From the NCBI GenBank assembly GCA_905221615.1, contig CAJNDT010006011.1, positions 1 to 64,000 of the forward strand: 64,000 nucleotides of DNA, read 5' to 3'. Under the pieces are notes generated by a model. The model made no database searches and was not told where the DNA came from. It worked only from the letters and a program-made list of their open reading frames with translations. The position numbers and the translations under genes were made by a program. Of the stretch, positions 29,008-38,603 are shown piece by piece (the stretch's first letter is position 1; each line of letters starts with the position of its first letter). This DNA comes from Symbiodinium sp. CCMP2592 (taxonomy: Eukaryota; Sar; Dinophyceae; Suessiales; Symbiodiniaceae).

Positions 29008-29465
29008 CCCCCCCACGACGCAGTAGCTGTCGGAGGTACCAGGTGGAGTTCCCTTAAACAGTACTCGCACGCCACTTTAGTAGCGATGCGATTCGGAATC
29101 GCGTTCCTGAGGCCGTGGCAGTCCCTACGCACGTGGAAACAGTCTCCGTAAGCAGAAGTAAAGACAGCCATCTTCTGGCCCGACCTTGGCAGAAACGAAA
29201 GAAGGTCCTGCACAGTCTTGACGCGGGAGCTCTCGGTACGCAGTTTCTGCAAGCACACTCCAAGCGCAACACCCACAAGTAGTGGGACAAGCACAACAGT
29301 GAGAAGCCCTACACTCGGAACTTCGAGAAGCTTCTCTTGCACTTCCACAACCAGGCCAAACACCATGGCACGCTCGGCAGCGAAAGGGACCAGAGACATC
29401 TTAAACGTCCTGGCAAAGAAAGAAAACACCGGAAAGTTTGAGCAAACGGGCTGCGCAGCAAACAT
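28980..29465 (-). CDS. Element 2 accessory 3' ORF: membrane segment plus Cys/His motif
   Basis: The ATG at 29465 (42 bases after the pol stop) gives 161 residues; a second ATG at 29399 is possible. Residues about 52-72 (VGLLTVVLVPLLVGVALGVCL) are a clear membrane segment. Residues about 100-138 read GDCFHVRRDCHGLR, then ACEYCLREL: Cys-x2-His, Cys-x-Gly and CxxC, a possible zinc site. The last codons cross the polypurine tract and end 28 bases into the 3' LTR. Element 4 has an ORF of the same layout in the same place; element 3 has none. Possible roles such as membrane targeting are guesswork. I do not recognise it as an envelope protein. Confidence 0.7.
   Translation of the reverse strand: MFAAQPVCSNFPVFSFFARTFKMSLVPFAAERAMVFGLVVEVQEKLLEVPSVGLLTVVLVPLLVGVALGVCLQKLRTESSRVKTVQDLLSFLPRSGQKMAVFTSAYGDCFHVRRDCHGLRNAIPNRIATKVACEYCLRELHLVPPTATASWGGVENQCSAQ
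29008..29016 (-). other. Element 2 polypurine tract
   Basis: GTGGGGGGG on the minus strand directly abuts the 3' LTR start. It lies inside the accessory ORF, coding Trp-Gly-Gly-Val. Confidence 0.85.
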
Positions 29466-29507
29466 GTAGCAACATGTCCTCGACAACGACAAGACTCTCG
29501 TAAAAAG

Positions 29508-32500
29508 TCAAGAGCGCAACGCTTCGAAGAAGGACTTTACAAGCTCTACCGGGTAGTGCTGTGTATTCTTGAGGTCGAAGTCCTTCGAGTGCTCATGCTT
29601 CCCAGAGCAACGATAGACACGAATGCTCTCAGCGACTGCTGGGTGTGTGGTAACAACACGCCATCGCTTGGCGATCAGAAGATGATCGCGGCCCCGCATA
29701 TCAAGCGCACAACCATCAACTGGAACGTCGTGCAAAACGTAGGGGCGTGAGGAAAGAAAATGCTCAGTCTGGCGCCAAGACCAGTAAGCACAAGCACGCG
29801 GCCACTCAATGGCCCAAGCATGCACAAAGCTAGTAAGCTCGACCAAGCTTCTCCAGAGCTTCCGGTGAAGCCTCCAGTGCTGAGCCAACCGCCCTCGGCG
29901 ATAAGCTGGATCACGGGCACGCAGCCTCTGATACGGGCAGCCTCCTGTGCACGGGGTACTAGCCCACAAGAAGACAAAACCCTTCTTCTTGATCTGCTCA
30001 GCAAAGATGGCTTTGAGCTCAAGCAAGGTCTGTGCACTGGCACCATCATCACGCTCACTCACAGTAAGCACATTCACCCAGTTTAAGTTCTGGCTAGCCG
30101 CTCTCATCGATGATTCAACGGGGGCACAGAACTCAATCACCAACCAAGAGGCATGCGGCATGGCGACAAAACGGTCACGCAAGCTAACATGGTTCTTACC
30201 AACAAGCATTGCACCGCACAACGCAACAAAGCCATCAAGCACACAAGCAATAACGGCAACGTCACGCAAGCCAAGTCCCCACATGTGCTTCAAGGTAACA
30301 GTCCAACTCAGAGGTTTGGTGAACAAATCTGCAACATTGGCTTCACCGCGTACGCCAAAGATAAAAATCTGCTTTTGCCTGAGCTGGTCTTGGATAAAGC
30401 ACGCCCTAAGGTCAATGTGCCTCACCTTCCTCAGCCCATCAGCCTTGCTGATAGCAACTGCAGCCTCGCTGTCACAGAAAAGATGGGGCTTTGGCAGATC
30501 TGCCCATCCAAAGACATGCGAGATGGCGCGGCGGATAGAGAGAGCCTCTTTCGCGCCCTCCACAAGCCCATAGAGTTCGCTCTCGGCAGAACTCAAGGCA
30601 ACAGCCTGTTGCAGACGACTCCAGGCCTTCAAACAGAAGCCTCCCAACATCACGCACCCTCCGCTGATGCTCTTCCTGTCAACATTCTTCTCGCTACCCC
30701 AGGAAGCGTCCACATAGCAATCAAGGCGCAGGTTCTCTTCATCAACCGGGTTCACTACCTGCTTAAAACCCTGAATATACTTCAAGTAACGCAACATAGC
30801 TCTCATAGCTCTCTCGTGCTTTTCGAGTGGATTCGCCTGGCCTCGGGCCAGCATGCTCACGTAGTAGACCACATCCACCCTCGTCATCGCAAGCCATGAC
30901 AGCCTTCCCAGGGAACTGCGAAACCTCGCAGCAGCTTCAGAAGACAGGGATTTCTCCAAACAAGGATCTTCTTTGTCGTACAACTCCTTTAGGTTGGGCG
31001 GCGTGCCACACGCGGTCACCTTTGAGTTCCCGAAGAAACCCTTGTAGATTTCCTCGTAGTAGGAATCGGACATGGTGACACACAGGGAGTCACTCGAATG
31101 CTCTCGGGCAATCTGTCTTCCAAGAAAGGTGATCTGACCGTCGCGGTCCAGATCGGCTGTGACCTTCACCTTCACAGCGGTCTTCAGCTGCTCCACCACA
31201 TGGTAGATAGCTTCATCGCTGTCTCCTGTGATGAGAAGATCATCAACGTAGCAAAGAACAACCACACGCTGGCCTCCAAGCACAGAGCCTGAAAACAAAC
31301 AAGCCTCAGTCTCACAGGGCTCCAGGTCACAGAGCTTCTTCAGCAGCTTTGCCAGGTGACGCGACCAGGTCTGAGCTGCGACTCTTAGACCATATAGGGC
31401 CTTCTTAAGGCGCAAGTAGCCACGGCGGCCGTCCTTGCCCTTCACTCCGTCTGGCAGCCTGACCACAATGTGGCCATCTTCCTCGTCGAGGTCCGCGAAG
31501 AGAAACGCGGTGCTCACATCCAACCCGACGATGTTCCTCCTCTTGGAACCCGCGTAGAAAAGAAAAGTTCGCAGCGCTTCTGCAGAGCTTGTGGCAGCAG
31601 AGATGCCAAGCTGTGCTGCGGTCGCTCCCTGCGCAAAGTCACGAGCAACTACCCGACACCTGACAAGCGGATTCTCCTTCCCCTCAACACGCTCTACTTT
31701 GGCATTGGAGACCCACCTTGTAGAGATCACTTTCTGCTTCGGATCAACATGCCACACAACATCACCGACAGCAAGCGACTCAAGAGCACGAAGTTCACGC
31801 AACATGCCTTCATAGGTCAAGCCAATATCAAGCAGGTGCCCCGTCACATCATCCTTTGCAGAAGCTGGCACTTCGACAAGCAGCTTCTCCCCCCCAAGCT
31901 CGACAACCTGAGGAGTAACAACCTTGGTGGCGGCTCCCGCAAAACAAACCGACGCACCAGCAAAGGAGATGGACTCTCGGTACATCATACTGGACACCAT
32001 GGCCTCCCGCTCTTCTTCAGGGAGTGCCTCAAGAGGTTCAGGATCAACTTGCATGAAATCAAGCTCGCCTGGGCTCGGGGCCTCGATCTGCTCGAGTTCT
32101 TCTCCGAGCTCTACTTCATTCTCAACTCCAGGCAGACTGGGCTCATACTCAGCCAAATCCTCATCCAACGGAAAATTCGGGAACGGATCAAGATCATCCG
32201 GCACCTCAAGCCCAAGATCAACACCAAATCCAGCACCCAAATCATCACGCCCGGTCACTTCTTCTTCAATTGGGGCCTGATCGAGGATTGCCCGGCTGGG
32301 ATCGAAAGAGTTTCTCACAAACTCAGCGTATCGATCACGGCACTTCTGGGTGTGCCAGGCCTTATCTGCTGGAAAACCGCGCAGCCGGCAAGCTCGGCAC
32401 CTTGGGGTTCTCCCGTTTTCTTCAATCCACTCTGGTGGTGGTCCTCGGGTTGCGGTGTTCGGCAACGGGAGGTCGCGCACATTGTCACCACTGCTCTCGG

Positions 32501-35500
32501 GGAGCTTCTTCTGTGAATCATCCTTTCTTCCGGGCAACATGCGACAAACACCTTTCAAGCTCGACACCTCAAAAGTGAGAGGAACCAACATCCGGATTCT
32601 TGCGCTTCTCGCAATCTTCAAAGTGCCATCCCGCAGCCTAAACTGCACAATGTGGCTTCCACTTCCGACCTCTGGTCCAAGGTAGGCGGCGTGGCCGTAA
32701 CGGCCGGTGATTTTATCACGCAAAGAGGGAGGAGGAGTGGCAAGCACAGCAGCACCCCAAACATAGGCGGCATGCGGTCCACGGGTGGTCTTCAAGCACC
32801 GCTGTTCTGGGGACAGCGCTGATCCAGGATGCACCTGGTACCGGTTGTAGACCTGGGCAACGTGCATCAAAAGATACGTAACACCCTTCCCGCAGGGCTC
32901 CAAACCGACCTGTTCCAACCCAGCACAAAGTGTGTTTGCACCTTCCTTGATGGTCCTAACCGCACGCTCTGCAACAACAGCATGCCAACCAACAGGGGCA
33001 TCCACAACCTCGATGGCACCAGCGGTCAAACCATCAGCAAAACTTTGCGCAAGGTTCTTCACAACACCCTCAATGTCCGACTTCACACTCACCGTCAACT
33101 CACTGGGAGCAACACCAACCAAGCCAACGCTACGACTCCATGCCGACATGTCACTCAACATGGCTTCCTTGGCTGCTGGGCCTCGGGATCCGCTCACCTC
33201 ACGATACGGAACCACACCGAGGGCAAAAGCACCAACCAAAACCAACACTAGGAAGGCGAGGCCCTTGTAGAAAAACTTATCTATCTGCACCTCTCTCATC
33301 CCTGAGTCCTGGGGCCGATCCTGGCTTCTGGCGGGTTCAAGCCCACGACCTTGCACGCACTGCGGGCAAGACGCATTGTACGGCACATGCGATCTAAGAA
33401 CATGTTCTCGCTCTAGCTTACCCCAACTCTCCTGCAACAACAGTTCCCGATCCCCTCTAAGCAACCATGCTTCACTCTGGCTATCATGGGCCTCGCTCCG
33501 GTCACGCTGTGGTCGGTCCTGGCCAACATGCTCAAGCAACTCACCATGCTGCAAATCATGCTCACTCAAACCACCAACACATGCATGCTCACCAAGCTCA
33601 ACGGCAACATCATGCTCACATGCAAACGCAACCTTTTCTTGCATCAGAAGCGAGAGTCCCAAGGAAGAAGGACCATCGGATATTCCTGGATGGTGGGCGT
33701 CCTCGGAAGATTGGCGGGCGTCCTTGGAGGATCCTTGTGCACCGCCATGGCTCACTCTATCTCGATGCTCTCGAGCTCCACCACCTCGCCCTGCGAGTTG
33801 TAGATCTTGCCGTCGTCCCCGATGTGAAGCTCCTCGGCTCTCCTCTCTGCTGGGGGCTCCTCGGCTCTCGTCTCGGCTGGGGTTTCCCTGGCCCTTGTAT
33901 CCACCGGCACACTGGACACTGGTGACCATGGCGGCAGACTGGACACAGGTGACCACTCTGAGGGCGCAGAGGCCCCTCGTCCGGCTGACCTCGGGTCTCT
34001 CGGTGGCGTGGGAAGCCTCCTCCGCGGCGGTACCGGTGGTGGGGGATTGATCTCCATGCCTCCCTCCACCTTCAGCTGTGGCACCTTCACTGCACGCGCG
34101 GCCTCCACCTTGGCTCGTGCGGGTGGTGTTCTCGGTTGCGGTACCATTGGCGATCCTGGTGGTCCTGGGGGTTCCTTGATGACTTCTGAAACCGTGACCT
34201 CCACGAAAGGAACTTCCAGGCCTTTGATTTGCGCGAAGTGGTCCTTGACATGTCTTTCCAATGTCCTCCGCACCGGAGGCCCCTTGTGCTCCTCGGCCTT
34301 CTTCTTCATGGCGTTGTTGATGGCCTTCATGAGGTAGCCCTGCTTCTTCTTTTCCTTGGCTCGCTGCGAAAGCATTCTCAGCGCAGTCTCCGTCTGCCCG
34401 GGAATCCCGCGCTGGGCCCGGCTCTTCAAGACGATCTTCCGGACCTTGGCTGGCATTGCCTTCACCACGGGCGGCTTGGGCTGCCTCTTCACCAGTGGCT
34501 GTGGTGGGTCCTTTGACCCCGAAGACGGCTCCGCCTTTGCTCTGGCCACACTGCCCTTGGGCTTCTTGACCTCTGGCACCCCGATCGCTTCGGCGACCCT
34601 CTTCTTGGCCTCTGTGGCTGCCTTCTTCTCTGCCTCCACGGCCTCTGTGGCTGCCTTCTTCTCTGCCTCCGTGGCCTCTGTGGCTGCTTTCTTCTCTGTC
34701 TCCGCGGCCTCTGTGGCTGCTTTCTTCTCTGCCTCCTCGGCCTCTGTGGCTGCTTTCTTCTTTGCCTCGGCCTTGGCGGCTCTCTTCTTCTTTGCTTCCT
34801 CTGCTTCCTTGGCCCACTGGGCGCTCTCCTGGCGCTCCTTCACGAACCTCTCCGCCGCTGCTTTCGCAGCTGCCTTTGCCTGCTCTGCCGTCTTCTTCTT
34901 CACTTCCGCGGCTGGCACCAAAAGCAGGTTCTGGCCCGGCGTAAGACCCACCATCGAGGTTGCCGTAAAGGCGATCGTGGATCCCTCGAAATCCTCGTGA
35001 GTCCTCGTAACAGTCGCCGCGTGCTGCTCCGTCAGGTGGCGGCGACCCGAAAGGCGCCACTCCTGCTCCGAGTCGGAGGAGGACTCCTCGGGTGCCCGGT
35101 TGCTCCTCCTCATCCTTCTTAGAAGGCCTTCCCGACGAAGGAGCACAGCCGTCACTACGCTTCAAGCTCGCTCGGGCGGCAACTGCAACGGAAAGGTCAA
35201 GCTCAACAGCACTCGAGAAAACCCATCCGCAATTGGAGACCCATCTCGTGCGAAGAACGTACCCAGCGGCCTCAACTTTAAAACTTGGCAGGAAATCCAC
35301 AACCCAGCTCTTGCCCAGCAAACGCCCTAAGGACAGCAGGTTAAACTTCACAGGAGCAACAAGCACTTGGAGTTCTGTTACCACCGTCTCGCCCGAAACC
35401 AAAACGAAAGGAACCCTGACAACCGCAGACCTCCGAACTCCAATGCTGTCACCCGTTGCAGAAACACACTCACTGGCAGACTCACTGTGGCTCACAACGT

Positions 35501-37424
35501 GCACCCGGCTCAAAGTGTCCTCGTTGATGATGTGGGCCGACGCGCCGGAGTCAACGAGCCACCAATCCATGGTGTCATGCTGCTGGCTGGCTGCTGCTGT
35601 CTCGTGCGCTACCATGCCATGGTCAGATCTACCTACCACATGCAACATGTCATGCTCAACGACATTTTGAAAATCTGCAACAAAACGACCTGCTTCCAAG
35701 CTCAACTCTGGGGACTCTGCAAGCTCGACTGTGGTTCTGTCTGGGACCTGGTGGGACTCTGCAAGCTCGACTGTGGTTCTGTTTGGGACACCGCGGGACT
35801 CTGCAAGCTCAACTGTGGCTCTGTTTGGGTTGTCACAAGGAAAATTCTCAAGCGCAACATGCAACATGGAACCCTCAAGCGCAACAGGCTCACCGCCTTC
35901 AAGCACAACAGGCTCCGACCAAGCACACTCATAAGATGCAACGAACTCCTCCCAATCCTCCTGGGAAAAATCCGAGCAATCATCCTCATCAAGCTCAACA
36001 ACCGGACAACTCAGATCAACCGCAGCTGCGAAAATCTGAGGCTCCAAAGAGGCAGCCGCGACCTGCGGCTCAAGCAAAGCAGCTGCTGATGCTCTTTCCC
36101 TCTTGGGCTTGGGACACTTATTCGAGTAGTGCCCGAACTGGTCACAGTTGTAACACTTGACGTTCTTCAAGCGCTCTGCTTTCTCCTTCTCCTTATCCTT
36201 GTCACTTCCAGAACCTTGCTTGCCGTCCTTTGCGGCTGCAGTCTTCCCCTTGTCCTTGCCTTTGTCCTTCCCACCTTTCCCTTTTTCTTCCTTTCCTTTC
36301 TCATTACCTTTCTTGTTGTCCTTTCCTTTGTCCTTTCCTTTTCCTTTTTCTTCCTTTCCTTTGTCACCCTTCTTGCCCTTTCCCTTGTCTCCGAAGGTCA
36401 AAGCATTCGCGTGATCCTTTGCTGCTCCCTTTCCTTCCTTCTCTTGGAAATTCAGGATCTTAAGGTTGGCATCATAGAACTTCAGAGCAGTCTCAAGCTG
36501 GTCCATGGAGTCAACCCTAGCATGCAAAAGAACATACTTCTTCACTTCGACATCAAGATTTCTCAAAACAATCATGCAACGGTCTGCCTCACTCAACGCA
36601 AGATCTGGGAACCCTGCAGTCAAGCGGGTAAACTTGGCAAGCTCCAACTGGATGTTTCGAAACATGTCAAGTGGACGATTGGCAGGAGTGCTCGCACGGT
36701 ACTGCAGGGCCTCATTCCGAAGCGCCGAAGCCTCGATGCGGCTCGCAACAGACAACTCCTGATGCAACCTCCTTATGCACTCGTACCCAGCTGGGGAGCC
36801 AAGCTGCTCCTTCTCTACTTGCTTAACCAAGTCAAGCCCACGAGCAAACCCTTGCAACGCTTGCTTCAGGTACAAGAAGGTCCTAGTTGAACGCACGCTC
36901 TGTCCCTTTTCAAGCGATGACTGCTTGATGGTGACCTCAGAAGCAATCGAACGATGAAGCTCCTCCGGGATCCTATCATCAAAGAGAGCAATCCACGGCA
37001 GGAATTGCTCCAGGAACTCAGCCCATCCTTCGATCTCCGAGCGACGGCCTTTGCTCATCTTTCCACCATCAATAGCAGGCAGCTTAGGAACATAAGCTTC
37101 AGCTTTGGGATTCCTGATGGGAGCACCTCCCTCATCAACCTCCATTTTCCCCGACGAATCGGAGATGGAGCTAAGCTCTCCACCGTGGCCCTTGCCTCTC
37201 GCAGTAGGTGGCGCAGGCACTTCCCTGCTCACAAGAGCCTGAACTAGAGACGTAAGCTGAGCAACTTGCTGCTGCTGCTGCTGCACCGTCTGGTACAGAA
37301 ACGTCTCCACGGTGGGTGGTGATGGTGCATTCACTGGCGAAACTCCACCAAACTCTGGCAAACCTGGTGGCGGTGGCAACACACCTCCAAGAGGGTTCGG
37401 CGAGCCAGCTGGGCTTCCCACCAC
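29508..37424 (-). CDS. Element 2 Gag-Pol polyprotein with C-terminal methyltransferase-like domain
   Basis: The open frame has 2638 codons from a GTG (37424); the likely true Gag start is an out-of-frame ATG at 37603. Order: helical Gag (130-330); Lys/Gly tract; CCHC CYNCDQFGHYSNKC (423); an acidic part with TTVELAES repeats (525-570); protease WLVDSGASAH (618); biased, Arg/Glu/Gly-rich stretch (770-1225); integrase H-X4-H-X6-C-X2-C (1341) with core Asp (1379) and VAERAVRTIKE (1485); reverse transcriptase with CYVDDLLIT (2055); RNase H YVDASWGSEK (2236) and SSAESEL; then the extra domain with VIEFCAPVES (2429), STPCTGGCPYQ (2487), EWPRACAYW (2538), KRWRVV (2587) and CSGKHEHSK (2606). The enzymatic motifs are intact, consistent with recent mobility. 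Confidence 0.92.
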   Translation of the reverse strand: MVGSPAGSPNPLGGVLPPPPGLPEFGGVSPVNAPSPPTVETFLYQTVQQQQQQVAQLTSLVQALVSREVPAPPTARGKGHGGELSSISDSSGKMEVDEGGAPIRNPKAEAYVPKLPAIDGGKMSKGRRSEIEGWAEFLEQFLPWIALFDDRIPEELHRSIASEVTIKQSSLEKGQSVRSTRTFLYLKQALQGFARGLDLVKQVEKEQLGSPAGYECIRRLHQELSVASRIEASALRNEALQYRASTPANRPLDMFRNIQLELAKFTRLTAGFPDLALSEADRCMIVLRNLDVEVKKYVLLHARVDSMDQLETALKFYDANLKILNFQEKEGKGAAKDHANALTFGDKGKGKKGDKGKEEKGKGKDKGKDNKKGNEKGKEEKGKGGKDKGKDKGKTAAAKDGKQGSGSDKDKEKEKAERLKNVKCYNCDQFGHYSNKCPKPKRERASAAALLEPQVAAASLEPQIFAAAVDLSCPVVELDEDDCSDFSQEDWEEFVASYECAWSEPVVLEGGEPVALEGSMLHVALENFPCDNPNRATVELAESRGVPNRTTVELAESHQVPDRTTVELAESPELSLEAGRFVADFQNVVEHDMLHVVGRSDHGMVAHETAAASQQHDTMDWWLVDSGASAHIINEDTLSRVHVVSHSESASECVSATGDSIGVRRSAVVRVPFVLVSGETVVTELQVLVAPVKFNLLSLGRLLGKSWVVDFLPSFKVEAAGYVLRTRWVSNCGWVFSSAVELDLSVAVAARASLKRSDGCAPSSGRPSKKDEEEQPGTRGVLLRLGAGVAPFGSPPPDGAARGDCYEDSRGFRGIHDRLYGNLDGGSYAGPEPAFGASRGSEEEDGRAGKGSCESSGGEVREGAPGERPVGQGSRGSKEEESRQGRGKEESSHRGRGGREESSHRGRGDREESSHRGHGGREEGSHRGRGGREEGSHRGQEEGRRSDRGARGQEAQGQCGQSKGGAVFGVKGPTTATGEEAAQAARGEGNASQGPEDRLEEPGPARDSRADGDCAENAFAASQGKEEAGLPHEGHQQRHEEEGRGAQGASGAEDIGKTCQGPLRANQRPGSSFRGGHGFRSHQGTPRTTRIANGTATENTTRTSQGGGRACSEGATAEGGGRHGDQSPTTGTAAEEASHATERPEVSRTRGLCALRVVTCVQSAAMVTSVQCAGGYKGQGNPSRDESRGAPSREESRGASHRGRRQDLQLAGRGGGAREHRDRVSHGGAQGSSKDARQSSEDAHHPGISDGPSSLGLSLLMQEKVAFACEHDVAVELGEHACVGGLSEHDLQHGELLEHVGQDRPQRDRSEAHDSQSEAWLLRGDRELLLQESWGKLEREHVLRSHVPYNASCPQCVQGRGLEPARSQDRPQDSGMREVQIDKFFYKGLAFLVLVLVGAFALGVVPYREVSGSRGPAAKEAMLSDMSAWSRSVGLVGVAPSELTVSVKSDIEGVVKNLAQSFADGLTAGAIEVVDAPVGWHAVVAERAVRTIKEGANTLCAGLEQVGLEPCGKGVTYLLMHVAQVYNRYQVHPGSALSPEQRCLKTTRGPHAAYVWGAAVLATPPPSLRDKITGRYGHAAYLGPEVGSGSHIVQFRLRDGTLKIARSARIRMLVPLTFEVSSLKGVCRMLPGRKDDSQKKLPESSGDNVRDLPLPNTATRGPPPEWIEENGRTPRCRACRLRGFPADKAWHTQKCRDRYAEFVRNSFDPSRAILDQAPIEEEVTGRDDLGAGFGVDLGLEVPDDLDPFPNFPLDEDLAEYEPSLPGVENEVELGEELEQIEAPSPGELDFMQVDPEPLEALPEEEREAMVSSMMYRESISFAGASVCFAGAATKVVTPQVVELGGEKLLVEVPASAKDDVTGHLLDIGLTYEGMLRELRALESLAVGDVVWHVDPKQKVISTRWVSNAKVERVEGKENPLVRCRVVARDFAQGATAAQLGISAATSSAEALRTFLFYAGSKRRNIVGLDVSTAFLFADLDEEDGHIVVRLPDGVKGKDGRRGYLRLKKALYGLRVAAQTWSRHLAKLLKKLCDLEPCETEACLFSGSVLGGQRVVVLCYVDDLLITGDSDEAIYHVVEQLKTAVKVKVTADLDRDGQITFLGRQIAREHSSDSLCVTMSDSYYEEIYKGFFGNSKVTACGTPPNLKELYDKEDPCLEKSLSSEAAARFRSSLGRLSWLAMTRVDVVYYVSMLARGQANPLEKHERAMRAMLRYLKYIQGFKQVVNPVDEENLRLDCYVDASWGSEKNVDRKSISGGCVMLGGFCLKAWSRLQQAVALSSAESELYGLVEGAKEALSIRRAISHVFGWADLPKPHLFCDSEAAVAISKADGLRKVRHIDLRACFIQDQLRQKQIFIFGVRGEANVADLFTKPLSWTVTLKHMWGLGLRDVAVIACVLDGFVALCGAMLVGKNHVSLRDRFVAMPHASWLVIEFCAPVESSMRAASQNLNWVNVLTVSERDDGASAQTLLELKAIFAEQIKKKGFVFLWASTPCTGGCPYQRLRARDPAYRRGRLAQHWRLHRKLWRSLVELTSFVHAWAIEWPRACAYWSWRQTEHFLSSRPYVLHDVPVDGCALDMRGRDHLLIAKRWRVVTTHPAVAESIRVYRCSGKHEHSKDFDLKNTQHYPVELVKSFFEALRS
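33752..35113 (-). CDS. Overlapping +1-frame ORF in element 2 (453 codons)
   Basis: The ATG at 35113 opens MRRSNRAPEESSSDSEQEW; it ends VVELESIEIE-stop at 33752. It is +1 relative to the polyprotein, between protease and integrase. The middle is an Ala/Lys/Glu helix with 15-residue repeats (EAEKKAATEA, 34600-34760), followed by a basic segment (KVRKIVLKSRAQRGIPGQ) and an ordered-looking stretch (RTLERHVKDHFAQIKGLEVP), then a Pro-rich part and an acidic end. The polyprotein frame over the same bases gives EESSHRGRGGR-type repeats. Coherent helix and domain-like segments make this the more protein-like frame. Expression unproven. Confidence 0.6.
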   Translation of the reverse strand: MRRSNRAPEESSSDSEQEWRLSGRRHLTEQHAATVTRTHEDFEGSTIAFTATSMVGLTPGQNLLLVPAAEVKKKTAEQAKAAAKAAAERFVKERQESAQWAKEAEEAKKKRAAKAEAKKKAATEAEEAEKKAATEAAETEKKAATEATEAEKKAATEAVEAEKKAATEAKKRVAEAIGVPEVKKPKGSVARAKAEPSSGSKDPPQPLVKRQPKPPVVKAMPAKVRKIVLKSRAQRGIPGQTETALRMLSQRAKEKKKQGYLMKAINNAMKKKAEEHKGPPVRRTLERHVKDHFAQIKGLEVPFVEVTVSEVIKEPPGPPGSPMVPQPRTPPARAKVEAARAVKVPQLKVEGGMEINPPPPVPPRRRLPTPPRDPRSAGRGASAPSEWSPVSSLPPWSPVSSVPVDTRARETPAETRAEEPPAERRAEELHIGDDGKIYNSQGEVVELESIEIE

Positions 37425-37603
37425 CGGACTTCCGGAGCCGACAAGTTCGACACCGGACTCAAGGCAGCACCCCGAGGCACACTGCTTGCTCTCGGCCTCT
37501 GGTAAGGCGGCGCAGCGTCTGACCTACTATTCCTTCGGATCATACCAGGCTCACCTGGCACATCACCGATGTTGAAGTAGCTTGGCCTGCCACGGCCTTC
37601 CAT
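37331..37603 (-). CDS. Probable Gag N-terminus of element 2, out of frame with the polyprotein
   Basis: The ATG at 37603 (102 bases after the PBS) starts MEGRGRPSYFNIGDVPGEPG and continues Arg/Ser/Pro-rich, like the Gag start of elements 1 and 4. The frame runs to 37331, but the main polyprotein frame, open from about 37520 and entered by GTG at 37424, is shifted by one base. The two overlap at about 37331-37520, so a single indel, a frameshift signal or splicing would be needed to join them. Confidence 0.55.
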   Translation of the reverse strand: MEGRGRPSYFNIGDVPGEPGMIRRNSRSDAAPPYQRPRASSVPRGAALSPVSNLSAPEVRWWEAQLARRTLLEVCCHRHQVCQSLVEFRQ

Positions 37604-37688
37604 TTCTCACAAGCACAACCAAGCAAGCAACACGCCTCAAGTCAACGTATTGGGCTCTTTCTTTTGGTTGCAAGGCAACGAGCGTTCA

Positions 37689-37704
37689 CCACGCTCCGCT
37701 ACCA
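37689..37704 (-). other. Element 2 primer-binding site
   Basis: TGGTAGCGGAGCGTGG on the minus strand, directly after the LTR end …TTTTTAACG. The same 16 bases follow the 5' LTR of element 4. Confidence 0.85.
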
Positions 37705-38069
37705 CGTTAAAAACCTACAAGGCGAACAGCCCTTCAGGTTTGAGGCAAACAAGTTCCAAGCACCCTTGCAAGCAAAGCAAGCTCACAAAACACTCGGACA
37801 GTTCACACTTTCAGCACGCACAGCTCACTGCTGGTCTCACGTGTCTTGAGCCAAACGACAGTAGTCGTGGCACCTCTTAAAAGCTCCCAAGCACTACAAA
37901 ACAAGGGAAAACAGGTTGAGGCTACCGCAAAACCGTCACGCAAGCTCAAACTACGTTCTACAGGCACTGACCACCTGAAACTAGCAAAAACTGTACAACT
38001 ATACAGGTACCGAGGAAAACTCTGTGTCGCACCTAAAAACACTACTGGGCAGAGCACTGGTTTTCTACA
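37705..38069 (-). repeat. Element 2 5' LTR
   Basis: Same 365-bp sequence as the 3' copy, with TTTGGCTCAAG (minus strand) at 37845-37855. The PBS TGGTAGCGGAGCGTGG follows at 37704-37689. Confidence 0.95.
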
Positions 38070-38074
38070 CAGGG

Positions 38075-38319
38075 TTTGAATTCCGAACCCAGTCGTCTCG
38101 AATATGAGTTTCCGAACCATGGAGTTTTCGAACCCAGAGTTCGAACTCTTCTATCATTGCTTCTTGTTTTCTCATTTTGTTTCTTCGCAAAAAACCCCCA
38201 TTAGCGATTTCGTGTGCCTTCTTCTTTTGAGTGCTTGCAGTTAAGTTTGTGGTTTCTGTCATTGTCGTGTGCTCTTAGTAATTTATCTCGCAAAACCCCC
38301 CGCAAAGCCATCTCTATGG
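38075..38319. repeat. Right foldback arm, piece 1
   Basis: Reverse complement of roughly 28060-28320, including TTTCTTCGCAAAAAACCCCC and the AGCAATGATAGAAGAG phrase. It lies between the TSDs of elements 2 and 3, with no gene. Confidence 0.85.
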
Positions 38320-38324
38320 CTTCT

Positions 38325-38559
38325 TGTGAAAATCCCATTTGACCTTGGATGTCCTGATGTTTTCGGCATGCCTGAAGCTGTGAGGAGTGCTTTTGAGTTA
38401 GGAAGTGACTGCACGTTCGTTTCGTCTCGTTTCGTTAGTGCTTGAAGTGTTTTGCTTGGAGACAGACAGCTGCAAGGTGTTTCACTGTCAGTCAGAGCCC
38501 GACGCGACTCCGCTTTGGCTCAAGAAAAAGACCGAGTGCTGCGCGCTCTGTTTTTCACA
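38325..38559 (+). repeat. Element 3 5' LTR
   Basis: TG…CA, 235 bp. TTTGGCTCAAG is at 38514-38524, 35 bases before the LTR end. The LTR starts with TGTGAA, whose TGA serves as the pol stop codon in the 3' copy. Confidence 0.97.
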
Positions 38560-38574
38560 TGGTAGCGGAGCTCC
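38560..38574 (+). other. Element 3 primer-binding site
   Basis: TGGTAGCGGAGCTCC directly follows the LTR end CA. The first 12 bases are identical to those of elements 2 and 4. Confidence 0.9.
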
Positions 38575-38603
38575 TGAGGACTTAGAAGGAGCTTTACAGC
38601 GCC

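Larger units (their letters stand above)
28643..38069 (-). mobile_element. Copia-type element 2, complete, 9,427 bp
   Basis: 365-bp LTRs at 37705-38069 (5') and 28643-29007 (3') appear identical by eye. A 5-bp duplication CAGGG flanks it (28638-28642 and 38070-38074). PBS, PPT, polyprotein and an extra 3' ORF are all present. It inserted in the centre of the foldback repeat. Identical LTRs and exact TSD indicate a young insertion. The only flaw seen is a frame break near the Gag start. Confidence 0.95.

Noticed and set aside
28980-29465. Envelope gene of an endogenous retrovirus
   Set aside because: One membrane segment and a Cys/His pattern only; no signal peptide, cleavage site or fusion segment seen, and pol order is copia-type.
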